NCBI GenBank assembly: GCA_022578965.1
Contig: MU400541.1
Coordinates: 186,001 to 250,000 of the forward strand
Direction of reading: 5' to 3'
DNA: 64,000 nt
DNA from: Xylaria sp. FL1777
Lineage: Eukaryota; Ascomycota; Sordariomycetes; Xylariales; Xylariaceae
The translations under genes and the position numbers were made by a program. Shown here piece by piece: positions 23,869 through 35,945 of this stretch (position 1 is the stretch's first letter; each line of letters opens with the position of its first letter). The notes under the pieces were generated by a model. The model searched no databases, was not told where the DNA came from, and saw only the letters and a list, made by a program, of their open reading frames with translations.

Positions 23869-25244
23869 TTGCGCCTCGATCCGCGGTTAGGTGGTGTTTT
23901 ACCGCCTCGAGGATATTAGCAATGGAAAAGAGTCATCTAGTAATTACAGATATTGTGGTTCTTTTCAAGATCTAGACATTACAATCGTATGAGCCGGGCT
24001 GGAGCTCTAACCTAGTGTAGGTATACTAAATGATGGTAGATTTCCCTCGAATATAGTCGCGGAATATTGTCGCTGTATGAAGGCGCAACTACTACGCATA
24101 TGTACGTTTTCTTTTGGAATTGGCGATCTCCTCACCGGTACTGTTGTTCCCTACCTATTTATTGTTACGCAAGCGCTGGAACGGTTCTCCATACATATAG
24201 GTATACGCATGCGGCAAAACACTACATACCTTCTTTGCCCAGTGTACACCTATATACCAACCTAAATCTCAACCAAAAGACTTGGACTAATTATTGATGG
24301 TCATGATGATCTGGGTAATATGGGGCAGAGAGAGGTTGCTTATCTCGTAGCGTCGCTGCTTGTTCGACACTACTCACTAGAGCCGGAAACGGTCCTGGGC
24401 CATCTCGTGGCAGTCCACTTGAGACGACCCTTGTTTAACATACGCACACACATCGAGAACGCCAAGCAAACTAATGTAGTGGCCGCAAGACATTCGTCCA
24501 GCGCTCTTCCCACCCAATTCGTTTGCGATGGATGGACTTGTCGAGACAAACTCACTGAGTCAGTCAGCCAGCCAGCCAGTTATTCAACCAGTGAACAGTT
24601 TATTTTAAAATACGGAAAACGACAACTTCCGCTTAACAAACTCCTCTTACACTCTATGCCTAGTGTAAGTGTAGCATATCTCGATTCATCTTACTCAGGT
24701 CTGGGTGGTATCCCTTCATACCTCGGTAGCGTATCTGCCGTTTATCATCGGGCGTGTAGCGTACCATTTTAGTTCCAAGCCCCAGCTGAAGAGCTGCTTA
24801 TCCCCTTGCCGTCAGTTCACTCCACAGGATGCCAGGGCCGATGGAGTGTCGGACGTGGTATTGTGCCTGAAGGATTCATTGAATGCATGGCTTGTCTACC
24901 ACCTCTCCCACATCTCCCAGTGCAGAGCGGCCACTAGCCTGTGTGTCTTATCCATCGGGATATCATTGCACTTATTTATGCCTATGCTGTCCCGTATGCT
25001 GTCCCTGTCTTGTATTTAGACATCCCTTACCCCCCCTAGCTTTCCGTACCATCCTTTCATCCCTTCCCTTTCATCAAATTGGTTACATTCTTCTTCGTTT
25101 TCGTTTATCCCTTTCTTATAGAATAAAACACACCCCCACCACCACCACACCCACGCTTGGGACGTGTTGTGTTGTCTTAAAAAAAAAAAAAGGTGTCTCC
25201 TCTTCTGACGGCCTATTGACAATCGACAACAACCGTGAGTCAAG

Positions 25245-26877
25245 ATGTCTGGTAGTGTGGACGTCGTCCCATACGATGGCATCACAGGTGTGGCCGACCC
25301 TGGGTATTCCAGCGGCCAGACCAACCTAAATGTCTTTTACGAGGTACGACTGCAGCATCCCTCTAAGCAAGATACAAGCGGCGCTGACATGCAACAACCA
25401 GAGTGGTGACTTCGCTTGGATCATCACGGCGGCGGCGCTCGTGCTTCTCATGATTCCGGGCGTCGGCTTCTTCTACTCTGGACTTGCGCGACGCAAGTCC
25501 GCCCTCTCCCTCATCATGCTGTCGATGCTTTCGGTGGCCGTGGTAGATTTCCAGTGGTTCTTCTGGGGTTATAGTTTAGCCTTTTCTCACACCGGCAGCG
25601 CCTACATTGGCGATCTCTCCAACTTCGGTCTCATGAAGACGCTAGCACAGCCCTCGGTCGGCAGTACCAAGATCCCCGACCTTCTCTTCTGCCTCTATCA
25701 GGGCATGTTCGCCGCCATTACGTGAGTGGCCCCCTTTACCTTTTCTGGCCAAATAATCGTGCAGAGGGGAATACTGACTAGAACCTCAAGTCCCGCCCTC
25801 GCCATCGGCGCTGCCGTGGATCGTGCACGCATCCTGCCTTGCATCGTCTTCATCTTTGTCTGGTCTACCATCGTATACGATCCCATCGCCTACTGGACCT
25901 GGAACCCTCACGGTTGGTCGTTCATCCTCGGCGGTCTCGATTTCGCCGGTGGTACCCCCGTCCACATCTCCTCTGGCGCTGCTGCTCTCGCTTTCTCGAT
26001 CATGCTAGGCAAGCGTACCGGATACGCCAAATCTGCAGGTCTTCCATACCGACCTCACAATGTTACGCACATCGTGCTCGGTACCGTTTTCCTCTGGGTC
26101 GGATGGTTCGGCTTCAACGGTGGCTCTGCTCTCGCCGCTAACCTCCGCGCTGTCATGGCTTGCATTGTCACCCATCTCGCTGCATCCGTTGGTGGCATCA
26201 CCTGGGTCCTGCTTGATTACCGCCTCGAGAAGAAATGGTCCGTCGTCGGTTTCTGCTCTGGCGCTATTTCCGGCCTAGTCGCAATCACCCCTGCCTCTGG
26301 TTTTGTCACTCCTTGGGCAGCTTTCATCTTCGGTGTTGTCGGCGGAATTGGCTGCAACATTGCCACGAAGCTCAAGTTCCTCATGGGCGCCGATGATGCT
26401 CTCGATATTTTCGCTGTCCACGCTGTCGGTGGTATTATTGGTAACCTGCTCACTGGTCTTTTCGCCGCGTTAGTATTCCCACCTTCCGTCGATCTAGCAA
26501 TAATTGACTAATGCGCCAATAGTGACTACATAGCTTCTCTCGACGGCGCCACCGTAATACCCGGAGGCTGGATCAACCACAACTACATTCAGCTTGGATA
26601 CCAGATCGCCGACTCCGTCGCCGGCTTCTCGTACTCCTTCGTCCTGACATGCGTCATCCTATTCCTAATGAACTTGATTCCAGGTCTGAGCTTGCGCGTC
26701 AAGCCCGAAGAGGAAGACATTGGCATTGACGATATTCAACTCGGCGAGTTCGCATACGACTACGTCGAGCTCCAGCGACACACCAGCGACATCATCGTCC
26801 CCACACATAGCGACCATGAGCGCAGCGGCTCTTCAAAGGGCAGTGTCCCTGAGAAGAGTCCAGAGGCCATTGTATAA
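25245..26877 (+). CDS. Ammonium transporter, Amt/Mep family (Mep2-type)
   Basis: Exons 25245-25343, 25402-25721, 25791-26468 and 26523-26877 give 483 aa; introns are 58, 69 and 54 nt. Junctions restore NVFYESGDFAWI, AAITPALAIGAAVDR and LFAADYIASLDG. The protein has the Amt fold of about 11 membrane helices: WIITAAALVLLMIPGVGFFY, QWFFWGYSLAFS, the pore His198 in GGTPVHISSG and His350 in FAVHAVGG. Keeping both pore histidines resembles Mep2/MepA-type transporters rather than Mep1/3, which have Glu at the first site; Mep2 proteins in yeasts also signal for filamentous growth. The cytosolic tail (from about residue 420) is acidic. It takes up ammonium at the plasma membrane. GATA-type sites upstream suggest nitrogen control, by inference. 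Confidence 0.95.
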
Positions 26878-28365
26878 GCACATGTATGTGCCAAAAATAC
26901 TGCATATTTAGGATTCGGGGATGAGTTCAAATGCTGTTCGATGTTCACGGGCGTGAAGTTGAGCATATACAATATTTCTTCCCGGGACCGTCCCGCATTG
27001 TCAATATTAGTTTCGCATAATATCTGTAGTCGAATATACCCAACATCAAGTCAAGTAAATGGTGATTTCTGTTGATGTTTTGTGAGTGTTAGTAACATAA
27101 ATCAGTCAAGTTAGCCGATATTGATAACCGTACACGAGAGTAATCTACCAACTTCTCTGGCGATACTTGTTGTAACAGAACTTCGTAGTAAGAGCCAATG
27201 ACGCTGTCACATGAGCGCATATGTCAATCCTCACTAGAAGTCCGTCAGACGTGCATCAAGGACGCGAAGCTAAAAAACTCGAAACTCTTAAGGCAACCGC
27301 CGCCTAAGCCAAGTCCAAAAGTCGACACAGTAACGCGAACAACGACGACAGCAACAACCACAACAATTAGAAAAAAATTAATGATATGTAGTTAAAGAGC
27401 TGACTAAGGCAGCCCTTGAGGCTCTTTCCAACTAGGTAAAAGTATGCTAAAAGTAATTTCAAGCCAAACCGCGGATTTACGTAATGATTTGTCTTCCTTT
27501 TCTCTCTACCCCCAAACCCGATCTTCATATGCCGCAGTGGATACAGACGTCATGCCGTGCCATGGTTTAACTTACTTACAGTGCCGGCATAATATCTAAT
27601 TATAAATAAGGCAGAGAGCCACAAGGGTTGAGTAGGTGGGTGAGTCGAACTGTGTTTCGGTTTCGTGTTTTTGGGGCTACTATTACGTAATTACAACTTA
27701 TACAGGAACGCGTTACTCCCTATTAGCAGTATACAATAACTGTACACTAGACAGTATAATTGACATAATAACTGTAGCTTCCAGCAGTTATGTTTTACTG
27801 TCTGTTACTTCAAGTTATTGGGTGGCCTTGGCTAGATGCATAGCTAGCTTCACATGGAAATTGTGTTATGGCCTGACTAGTCGACTGTGGCAATTGAGGC
27901 TCTTATTGCGGTAAGAGCAAGCATGTATACCTAGTTATAAATAAAATAAGAAAGTTTTCGTGGTAGATACAAGAGGTCGGAATTTAAGTCTTGAAAAGTA
28001 GTTTTAATCGGGGTTCTACTATGAATATTAGATGTAATTCAACAAGTGTAATAACAGCTGAGAAATACTTTATCTTAGCTCAGGCTCTTCCTCTTACATA
28101 CTTCCATACGCAATACCAACATACATACACATCGCTATCGTACGGATCTTTGTGAAATGATAGTACTATAGCAGCTAAATTGACTATCGCTGAAAATCCA
28201 CTTAGGGTAGCTTGATATGCGATTAGCATTAATAGATAATACCCGGTACTTTCTGGTAATCATAAGCGTTATGCTATTGTATTGACACAAGAACAAGCGC
28301 AGTCCCACGCCCTTGCCTTCAAACCGTGGTCACACTGCAATAATAATATCTCCTCATTTTCACCT
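26878..28365. other. Convergent spacer, no gene seen
   Basis: Between the ends of the ammonium transporter and the SMP-C2 gene. It contains a low-complexity ACR-rich run near 27331-27368 and otherwise AT-rich sequence. Short frames at 27198-27395 and 27636-27914 show no family features. Confidence 0.45.
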
Positions 28366-31300
28366 TCAAATCTCGGTCTCAATACCAGTTTCTTTCTCAT
28401 CATGATGGAATACCCCACCAATATTCCCCTTCAGCCGGGTTACTTTCCCGCCTAGGTGATTAACTTCGCGCGCAGCCCGCCACTGCATGATACCGCGATG
28501 TTTACGATGCAGCTGCTTGTGATGATCCTTGTAGTCGCGCATTTGGCCCCTGAGGTCGCGAGAGCCGTCTTCGGAATTATTGTGGCCTGGTGCCAGCACC
28601 GTTGTAGCCGCTTCTGTTAGCCCGTCAACGGGATTACGAAATATGTTCTTCACTTTCTTGAAGTCAGAGAGTGAGAGGTTCGTAGACGAAGAATTTGACG
28701 AGCCTGATCCGTCGCCATCACGGTCTTCGTCGTCTGAGCTCGGCGGCGTTGAGTCGTCGTTCGTGTGCATTCGTAGCTTCCTCCGGCAGATCCTATCATC
28801 TTCTTCTTCTTCTTCGTCAACCTCGTCGCTTACGCCATCTTCGTCGTTACTGCCGTCCCCTAGTCCCTCGTCTGTGATCGTGTCCAGACATTCCATCACA
28901 TTCCTCATATCCTCGTTCTTTGATTGTGCGGCGAAACTCTTGTGATAGCCCGAAAGCCCGCGCCAGAAACGAACGGGAATCTCAATCTCTCCGAGTAGCT
29001 CGTCTTTCTCACCTGATCCATCAAACTCACAACAGGTCTGCGCTTTGTGAAAGCTCTCCTTGTTACCTTTCCAAACTTTAAGACACTTGGTCTCGTCTTC
29101 TTCATCTGTAAGCTCATGCAGCCAGAGAACCGCAAAGGCCAAGGTCTTGTCTGGTCCTATTGTAGATTGGCGAAATTCAACAACCATGGCTGACGAGTAT
29201 CGCTTGCGCACGGCCATAAACAACTCCTCAGATCCTTTCCCTTTCCTTTCCCACACTCCATCGCTAGGGTATAGTTTGACGCGTCCTGTATTTGTTCTGA
29301 TCTTGATCCGATGACTGGTAAGACTGTTATCGAGGCCACCTTTAGGTTTCACAGCGCCCCGGATTTGCAGAGTGCCGTAGTCCCATCCAGTTATGTGAGG
29401 GGGTAGCCTGAGCTTCACACTTCGCCAAACCATACTAATTCGTGCTTTACCAAAACCAATCCCTCCTGTGAGTGAGTAGCTGTTAATCACCTGGCTCTGC
29501 TCTTTGAAAGTCTTTGAAAGTGGGAGATACACCACCCCAATCAGGCCGTCATCTTCTCTTTCCCGCGCATCACGCACACTCACGATAACCTCAGTGCTAC
29601 GCCAATCTCGAATAAATCTCTCTGTACCAGCATTGAAGAATGGCTTGGAATTTTTCGGTTTCGTCCGGGTCTTGAATATCTTCTTATGATTTAAGATGAT
29701 GGTACAGTAGCTGTTGGGCATATCGTCAGCATGTTCGGCTTCGTCTTCATGATCGCCATTATCGTCTTTATCTTCCTTCTGAAGCTTTCGAATCTCAAGG
29801 CCGGTGAGATTGTGGATCTGTATGCTGAGGATGCCTGACACAAACTCGCTGCTTGGAGGTGCCGACACAATCACTAGAGTATCATGGGTTAGTCGCCTGT
29901 ATTCTATACTGATTCGTATAACTGACCTACTGCTAAATCTCGAAGAAGATTCCACAGTAGGCAGTACACCTTTTACCTAGAAAAGAAAAGCAGACTAGGA
30001 GAAGGGCTGCAACGCTGACTTACTAGAATTTTCGAGCTCGTGGTAGTCTTGTGTTTTTTGTTGCTTAACTTCTTCATCATCTGAAGATTTCCCTGCTTCT
30101 CTTAACTTATTCTCAGCAGACACCGACACATGCTTCTTAAGTTCACCCTTTGTTCGAATGCCCTCATTAAAAGTTTGTGCCTCAAGCTGTTGCTTGGTAA
30201 TCCTTGTTTTAGAGAAGTATCCCACGGACCAGACCAGAGAACCGGGCATATCCTCTTCGACATCTTCACTAGTGAAGCGATCTTCTCGGTCTTGAATCCT
30301 ATTTGAGGTCTCAGGGTTATGCATGAGATCCTTCAAGTTCACTTCAACACGCCCCAAGTCATCATCTGCCGTCCATTTATCCGAATCCCAGATTTGCAGG
30401 CGAAGCTTTTCATCAGCGTTCACTTCTTCCGGCGTGACGAGAATGCTGGCATACTCGTGCCAACTAGGTTCGTTCTCACTTAACACGATACGAGTTGAAG
30501 CCACGGGTTTGCCAAATTTCCCCCAAGAAACAGTGACATAGGCATCACTGCTACCGTGAATAGGACCAACGCTGGCATCTCCTTGCTTAAAATCACTCGC
30601 ACGTTTGATGAAGATCCAAATAACACCGATGCTAGTGGTGTCTTTCTTGAAGTCTTCGCCAACCAGCATATCCTTCAAGTTCAAAGTCAAACTCTTCGGA
30701 GCAACATACTCAGCAAGAGCAGCGTCAATCGCGGAGTTGACGAATGATGAGATGAGGGGGACATCTGTTAGGCTGAAACTGTGCTTGGATAATGGTATGC
30801 ATGATATGCTTGCCTTGGGCTGTCCAAGGAAGGTCATAGTACACAGTTCGATAAAAGGCGGGTCAGGAGTGAGTTGAAGCCGGAGTCGAAGCGTCATAAC
30901 GATACCTCGAAGCTCAACCCATACTGGAATAGATACACCACCTGGAAGATAGAATTTGAGGTATAGATGAGCATTCTTAGCTTTGGCTTTGAGAGACTTG
31001 CTAGACGTGCGGCTTCGATAAGCAAGCGCAAGTTCTAGGTTGACAAAATCTCCTTCTTCTGCCTCCATGCCTTCACGTAAAGTGACTTCATCCTGTTCCT
31101 GTTGTTTCGGACTCTCGTGATTTCCCGAAGCTTCTGAATCGTCGGGACCATCTTCACTTTTCTGGTCTTGTGATTTCTCAGGATCGGTTCGATCACTCTG
31201 AGATGGTTCACTGCTCTTGTGTAATTGTCCATCCGACCCGACTCTTTGGCTAGCTGCGCCAGTTGGTAGCCATCGCACGCCAAGAATACGAATACTTTCA

Positions 31301-32526
31301 CTTCCCTGGCCCATATCATCCACGCTCACCATTTTGATCGCCCTAGGTAAAGATGCCTGCATGACGTCCTCAATCTGGTCCACGAGGGAGGCGAAGAGGT
31401 CTGGGTTGACTAAGGGCCAAATAGAGCTAACAAAGCTGTTAAGCCAGTGTACAGACTCGGGTAGTTCTTCGCCATTCTCGACAATGGCTTGCTCCTCCCT
31501 GCGTGCAGCATCCCATGTTTCGTCATCAAATATCTCGCTGGCCTTTTTATTTACCCACTTGCCCATTCCTATGATGGTGATCGTTCCGAGGCCCAAAAAC
31601 AGGATCAAACTCAGTAATCTAGACCAGGGAGGTAGCCAACGGCTGTTATCGTCAGACAATCTAGGTCCACTGAGATGAGACAAGGGCGCAGGTAGGATAA
31701 ACACTATAGCCACGAGTAGACTAATTATAGATAATCCAGTATAAATAGCCTGCTGGTAGACCGTGGCCAGCTCTTGCCTCATGGTATCGAAGTCTGGTGG
31801 TGGGAAAACACGCCTCATACCGTTATGCATTCGCTGGATCGCCTCCTGCTCGGTTTGCAGGCTTTCCTCCGACTTGGAAGCACCAGAGGGGCCCGTGGCT
31901 GTAGTGTGATGCGTCCCAGGTTCAGGTTCATTCTCGGGAACAGAGTCGAGATCCTTCCCAGTTTGGTCGTGTATGGTGATGGGAAGGTGTGTTACCGGAT
32001 CAGTGACCTGTCTGCCCTCACCATGTCTCTGTTTCTTTTTCATTGCTTTACGTTTCTCTCTGGGATCTGATGTCCCTGCAACAATCTCTGTCGCTGACTT
32101 TTCACCAGTATTACCCTTCTGTTCTCCATCCTTGCCGTCATCTCCGTCCGCAGTCTCTTGCGAGCCTCGCTCTAAGGGGGACGCAGCCTCTTTGACGAGG
32201 GCAATGGTCCCCTCAGGCGTTGATTGGGGTTGGTTCTTCGCATCATTAAGGTTAGCGGAAGGATATGGATCGTGGCGGGTCTCGGGATATTCGGCGTCTT
32301 CGTCTTTGAAGATGGCTTTGACAGAACGATAGGCTCTCTTGGGTTTAGAGTCATCCTCTAGGCCCCGCTGAGCTTGCTCTTCGTCTTGCACTTGATCGCC
32401 CAACTCTTTCCGATGTTGTCTATATCCTTGTACCGTAGGGATAGGGTGTTTACCGCTGTGAGGTCCTCCGTACACTCGGTTGGGAACCGCGTCGTCGCCT
32501 TGGTCGAGGGCGCCTTGGTCCGCCAT
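28366..32526 (-). CDS. Tricalbin/Mug190-like SMP and C2 domain protein
   Basis: Exons 32526-30024, 29969-29931 and 29873-28366 give 1349 aa. Intron 29970-30023 is required to join the two long frames. Intron 29874-29930 is optional by frame, but it has a CTAAC branch site and removes an odd insert; without it the protein is 1368 aa. The order is: a charged N-terminus; a two-helix membrane hairpin (about 260-325, e.g. LLSLILFLGLGTITIIG); an SMP-like lipid-transfer domain (about 355-590, starting SVHWLNSFVSSIWPLVNP); a C2 domain (about 634-730, SDAYVTVSWGK...LQIWDSDKW); a second C2 (from about 863, GILSIQIHNLTGLE); and a long acidic and Ser-rich tail. Such proteins tether the ER to the plasma membrane and move lipids. 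The ATG at 32526 is the first in frame. S. pombe Mug190 is the likely relative. Confidence 0.9.
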
Positions 32527-33479
32527 CTCAGCACCTCGATGACGACGCAAGCAATGGATCCCAAGCAACGCTATTTAAACCAGGAGTAAACAGGAAGCAC
32601 GAATTCGTGAAAGTTAGTCTACTTCAGAACAAGAACAGAAAGACAAAAGGCTTGAATCAGTCATATACCGTACACGAAATGTTTTCTGATGCTGCTTCTG
32701 ATGCCATTGTGGAAAATCCCTGGCACGTCAAGCCAATTATGGGTGGTTCCATTTGCATCATCAGCAGGAGTCACCAACAAGGAATAGATGAGGGACACGC
32801 AAGACACACACGGGACAGCGAGTACGACTGGGCAGAAGACTGGATCTTCAGATGGCACAGGGAAGTGCGCTTGTAACACGAAAAGACGATGAGGTCATCG
32901 GAAACTCATGCGAAAGGTTAGTGGCCGGGGAGCTCGACTGGTACCATTAGTGGTTACAGTGGGCAAGGTGGATCCCTGTATTCCGCAACGGACAACCTTG
33001 GGAGGAAGGCAGGGAGGCCATATGGGCGGGCAGTTCTAGGCGGACTCTGGGCGGGCATTAGTGCAGGAGAAGTCTCACTGTTAAATCCACTGCTCGGGGG
33101 CGTATACGGCCGGCTACCGGCAACGTGATGCCGTACCTATTCGCGGCTTCTCAAAAGTGAACTGGCGTGACACGGAGTTCGACACATTACATCATTTCCA
33201 AATGAAAATCATATGAAAACAGCCGTATCTAACACATACTCGACTGAAAGTACGCACAAGAAATATCATGCTTTGGCTCCCCTATCTTACATTCGTTCAA
33301 AGTCGGAATCCAGCGATAAAATGACTATTATTTTAGCGTAGACAGTGGGATATCGCCTCAGTCAAGATTGTGAGGCAATCAAATGCAAGGTCTGAAAGGC
33401 CGAATAGGTGCAGTTAGACGCGCCAGTCTCCCAGCTAGTTCAATAACTAGCCCGATTCCATACGACCGTCACCCTAGCA
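32527..33479. other. Spacer, no gene seen
   Basis: Upstream of the SMP-C2 gene and downstream of the methyltransferase gene; it should hold the promoter of the former. Short frames on both strands at 32607-32879 are unrelated to any family. Confidence 0.45.
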
Positions 33480-34076
33480 TCACAGGGGCCGGAGAAGGTA
33501 ACACCAGTAGTACACATCCGGATCCGTGACTTTCGCCTTCGGCGTCGGGATCTTCCCGATAACGCAGACATCGAAAGGCAGCCCGTCGAGCTGAAACCGG
33601 GCCGCCGAGTAGCTAAGCGATATCCAAAGCCCCCCGGCAGCAAGACACTCCCGCACGCATTGCGCCATAGCAAGGCAAGGCTCATCTCCACCGCACGACA
33701 CAGCATCGACGGTGCTCTTGTCTACGACGAGATCGAATGCGCGCGGCCTAGGTAAGTCCGCGAGCAGTCTCGTGACGTCAGCGACGGCGTACTTCATGAC
33801 GACGTCGCCGAAGAACCGCTCCTCCATCTGCCGTCCGCGGTCGAGTGCCAGCGGCTCGTAATCGACATTGGTCACATCGTGGTGCCCTTTCTCTCGCAGG
33901 CGGATGTGTAGGTCGCTCGTGCCAGAGCCGAGATGCAGGATTCGCTGGCTTCCTGACGGAGATAGGTACGGCTCCATCAAAGAGATGAATGTTGTTGACG
34001 GCGTTAGCCATTCGAATGGTGCCTCTGACGCGAAGCGGTCGTGCCAGTAACTCTGCTTTTCGAAATCCGCGGCCAT
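33480..34076 (-). CDS. Class I SAM-dependent methyltransferase (EEF1AKMT4/METTL13-like)
   Basis: A single exon of 198 aa starting MAADFEKQSYWHDRF. The order EKxSYWHDRF, FEWL, the glycine motif ILHLGSGTSDL (motif I), VTNVDYEPLAL (motif II), and FDLVVDKSTVDAV (post-I/IV) matches the small methyltransferases related to METTL13 N-terminal domains and EEF1A lysine methyltransferase 4. The usual DxGCGNS is HLGSGTS here. The likely job is protein lysine methylation in the cytosol, but the substrate cannot be read from sequence. GC content is clearly higher than in flanking spacers. It stands alone, about 0.95 kb upstream of the SMP-C2 gene on the same strand. Confidence 0.85.
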   Translation of the reverse strand: MAADFEKQSYWHDRFASEAPFEWLTPSTTFISLMEPYLSPSGSQRILHLGSGTSDLHIRLREKGHHDVTNVDYEPLALDRGRQMEERFFGDVVMKYAVADVTRLLADLPRPRAFDLVVDKSTVDAVSCGGDEPCLAMAQCVRECLAAGGLWISLSYSAARFQLDGLPFDVCVIGKIPTPKAKVTDPDVYYWCYLLRPL

Positions 34077-35945
34077 TAAGGGAGGTCCGGAAACGGTGTC
34101 TAACGGATATAGATAGATGGTAAGATGTGTGGTTATGTAGTGTGAGGCTGCAACGAGGATAGTATGGGGAGTGCAGGGAACAGGACGCCGTCGATTCTAA
34201 GTTGGCGATGCCTGGCGGCCGAGGCTACCAGGTATATGGGAATATCGTAATCGAAAAAGAGGCTAAAAATTCTAGAGTCTATCTTTTGCTTCACAAATAC
34301 TTAAGAGTGTCGTATATCTAGTAAAAGTTTTTTTGATATGGGTACGGTGGGGCTCCTTCTATCATATTTATTATCTTTCTTCTGCGTATATGTAGAACTA
34401 AAGTCAGGCCCTTCGCACCTCATCATTTGACCTTCTCTGCGTGGTACTCTATCCAGGTATTGCTCAAGAGTGAGGGGCGGAGAGGGGTCTCAAGAGTAGG
34501 TAGGTAGGAATATAGGCACTTAAAGTATTCCCGATAATCAAGAGCTGACTTAATTAAGATAACGCTCACGTAAATTTGTATATTCAAAAATAGACTGCTC
34601 TACTCAGGATCGGTGACACTTTCTGATTAAGATTTCGAATATGAATCATACGAATGATTTTACGAGCCCTACCTTGCATACTGACCACAGACAGGCTCAT
34701 CAGTTGGTCCAGGGGCTTGAACACTGGATGTGCGGGTAAGAACAAGTAGAAGACTCCCCTCTCCTGTCTCAACAGGTCTTACTGCATTACAATAGCCACC
34801 TTAGCAGTGGATCTCCTGCTCCCGCTTCGCAGGTGTGATAGTCTCGTCATAGTCGGTGCGTCAGTTCGTCTGCGTGATGCCGGGTCCGGGTATAGGTGTT
34901 GACTTTTTTGGGGGTCGCCGGGTCGCCCTATCTTCTTCAGCGTCTCAGAGAAGCCGAACGCGCAGAAGTGTAACGACGCTCCGCTCGTTACCTGCCTGCA
35001 GCGCGGGCAGTACGCGGCAGCCGTACTCTGTAGAATAGGGATACCGTGGAAAGGGGGGATTCCCCTGCCGCCATGGGATGTCCCGGTCTGGGAGGTCGTT
35101 GTTGGTGCTGTTCCTCTTGTTGCCATTGTTATTGGTTTCTCAAATGTTCATGATGTCTTCTCAAAACAAATCCAATTGTAGAGCACTTACTTTTAAGCCG
35201 AAATACCGTCGATATCTATACCTATATAACAAACATCAAATGAGCCACCCGAGAAACATAAAGCAATGACCAAGGCAGGTAGACTAAAAAGACTTCGCTA
35301 ATAATAGCAGCGTCTCTCTTATAATCTTGGGCACGTTGAAAGAGTTGTATGATAAGCCTCAATCTCCATTCACATTCGGTTTCTTAGAATTTGGCTGATT
35401 GAGATGTATTTTGTTACGGGGATTTTGACGCTTCTTCACCCCCATTCATCCTCACTCGGTCATAACGCGTCTGTCATTCATGAGGTGACAATTACTCTGC
35501 AAGTAAGCTATCAGCTGTATTACAACGCCCGAAAAGGTGTCCTGATCACGTCCTTGGTCGATTTGCCACCATCACAGGTCTTGATCAATAGTACAGGGAC
35601 CAATATAGTCTCTCAAAGCTGCGCTCCCAGCGCGTGAGCTTGTATTGTACAGTGCAAGCTTGCGTACGCCCTTATAAGTAGTGGCGCGTTAAGCTCGAGG
35701 TAAAGCTCAACCGCAACTTCAGCAAGGGCGTATTATCGCGAGCAGTGGTACCAATGCCCATATATATGCAGCATTCGTGCAGCATCATGGCCAATGGCTC
35801 GGAATTGAGTACTCTCTGCCGCATACTCTCCGTACCAACAACACTGGTATATCAATGTCCTTGTGCGACTGTGAACTGTCTTGGCGGTAGGGTAATTTGC
35901 CTTGTCCCCCCAGTGTAGTTTTGCCAATATCATTGTCTATATGCC
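34077..35945. other. Spacer with one doubtful small ORF
   Basis: Upstream of the methyltransferase and downstream of the AP-2 mu gene. Apart from the doubtful frame at 34779-35126 nothing is recognised; the first 500 bases are AT-rich. Confidence 0.4.
34779..35126 (-). CDS. Hypothetical small Cys-containing protein
   Basis: A 115-aa frame with an ATG start, Thr/Ser/Gly-rich N-terminus, then AAAYCPRCRQ and SLHFCAFGF, which could be a small zinc-binding pair, and a basic tail. A GTAACG after the CPRCRQ codons could be a splice donor, so the real protein may differ downstream. No family is recognised. It could also be a chance GC-rich frame; confidence is low. Confidence 0.28.
   Translation of the reverse strand: MATRGTAPTTTSQTGTSHGGRGIPPFHGIPILQSTAAAYCPRCRQVTSGASLHFCAFGFSETLKKIGRPGDPQKSQHLYPDPASRRRTDAPTMTRLSHLRSGSRRSTAKVAIVMQ

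Larger units (their letters stand above)
20981..25244. other. 4.3-kb gene-free stretch with small repeats
   Basis: No gene is supported here. Visible items are an ACTC/TCAC microsatellite at 21108-21139, a tRNA-like signature near 22123-22193, a 79-codon minus frame at 22496-22735, a three-copy 19-nt repeat at 23812-23868, a CAGT/CAGC stretch near 24556-24581, and an A run at about 25181-25192. The last 900 bases are probably the ammonium-transporter promoter and leader; they hold HGATAR-type sites on the minus strand at 24339-24345 and 24742-24747, compatible with AreA/GATA control. Confidence 0.5.

Noticed and set aside
24320..25329. Plus-strand frames of about 100-150 codons before the ammonium transporter
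   Set aside because: Low-complexity and not conserved; the region fits promoter and leader better.
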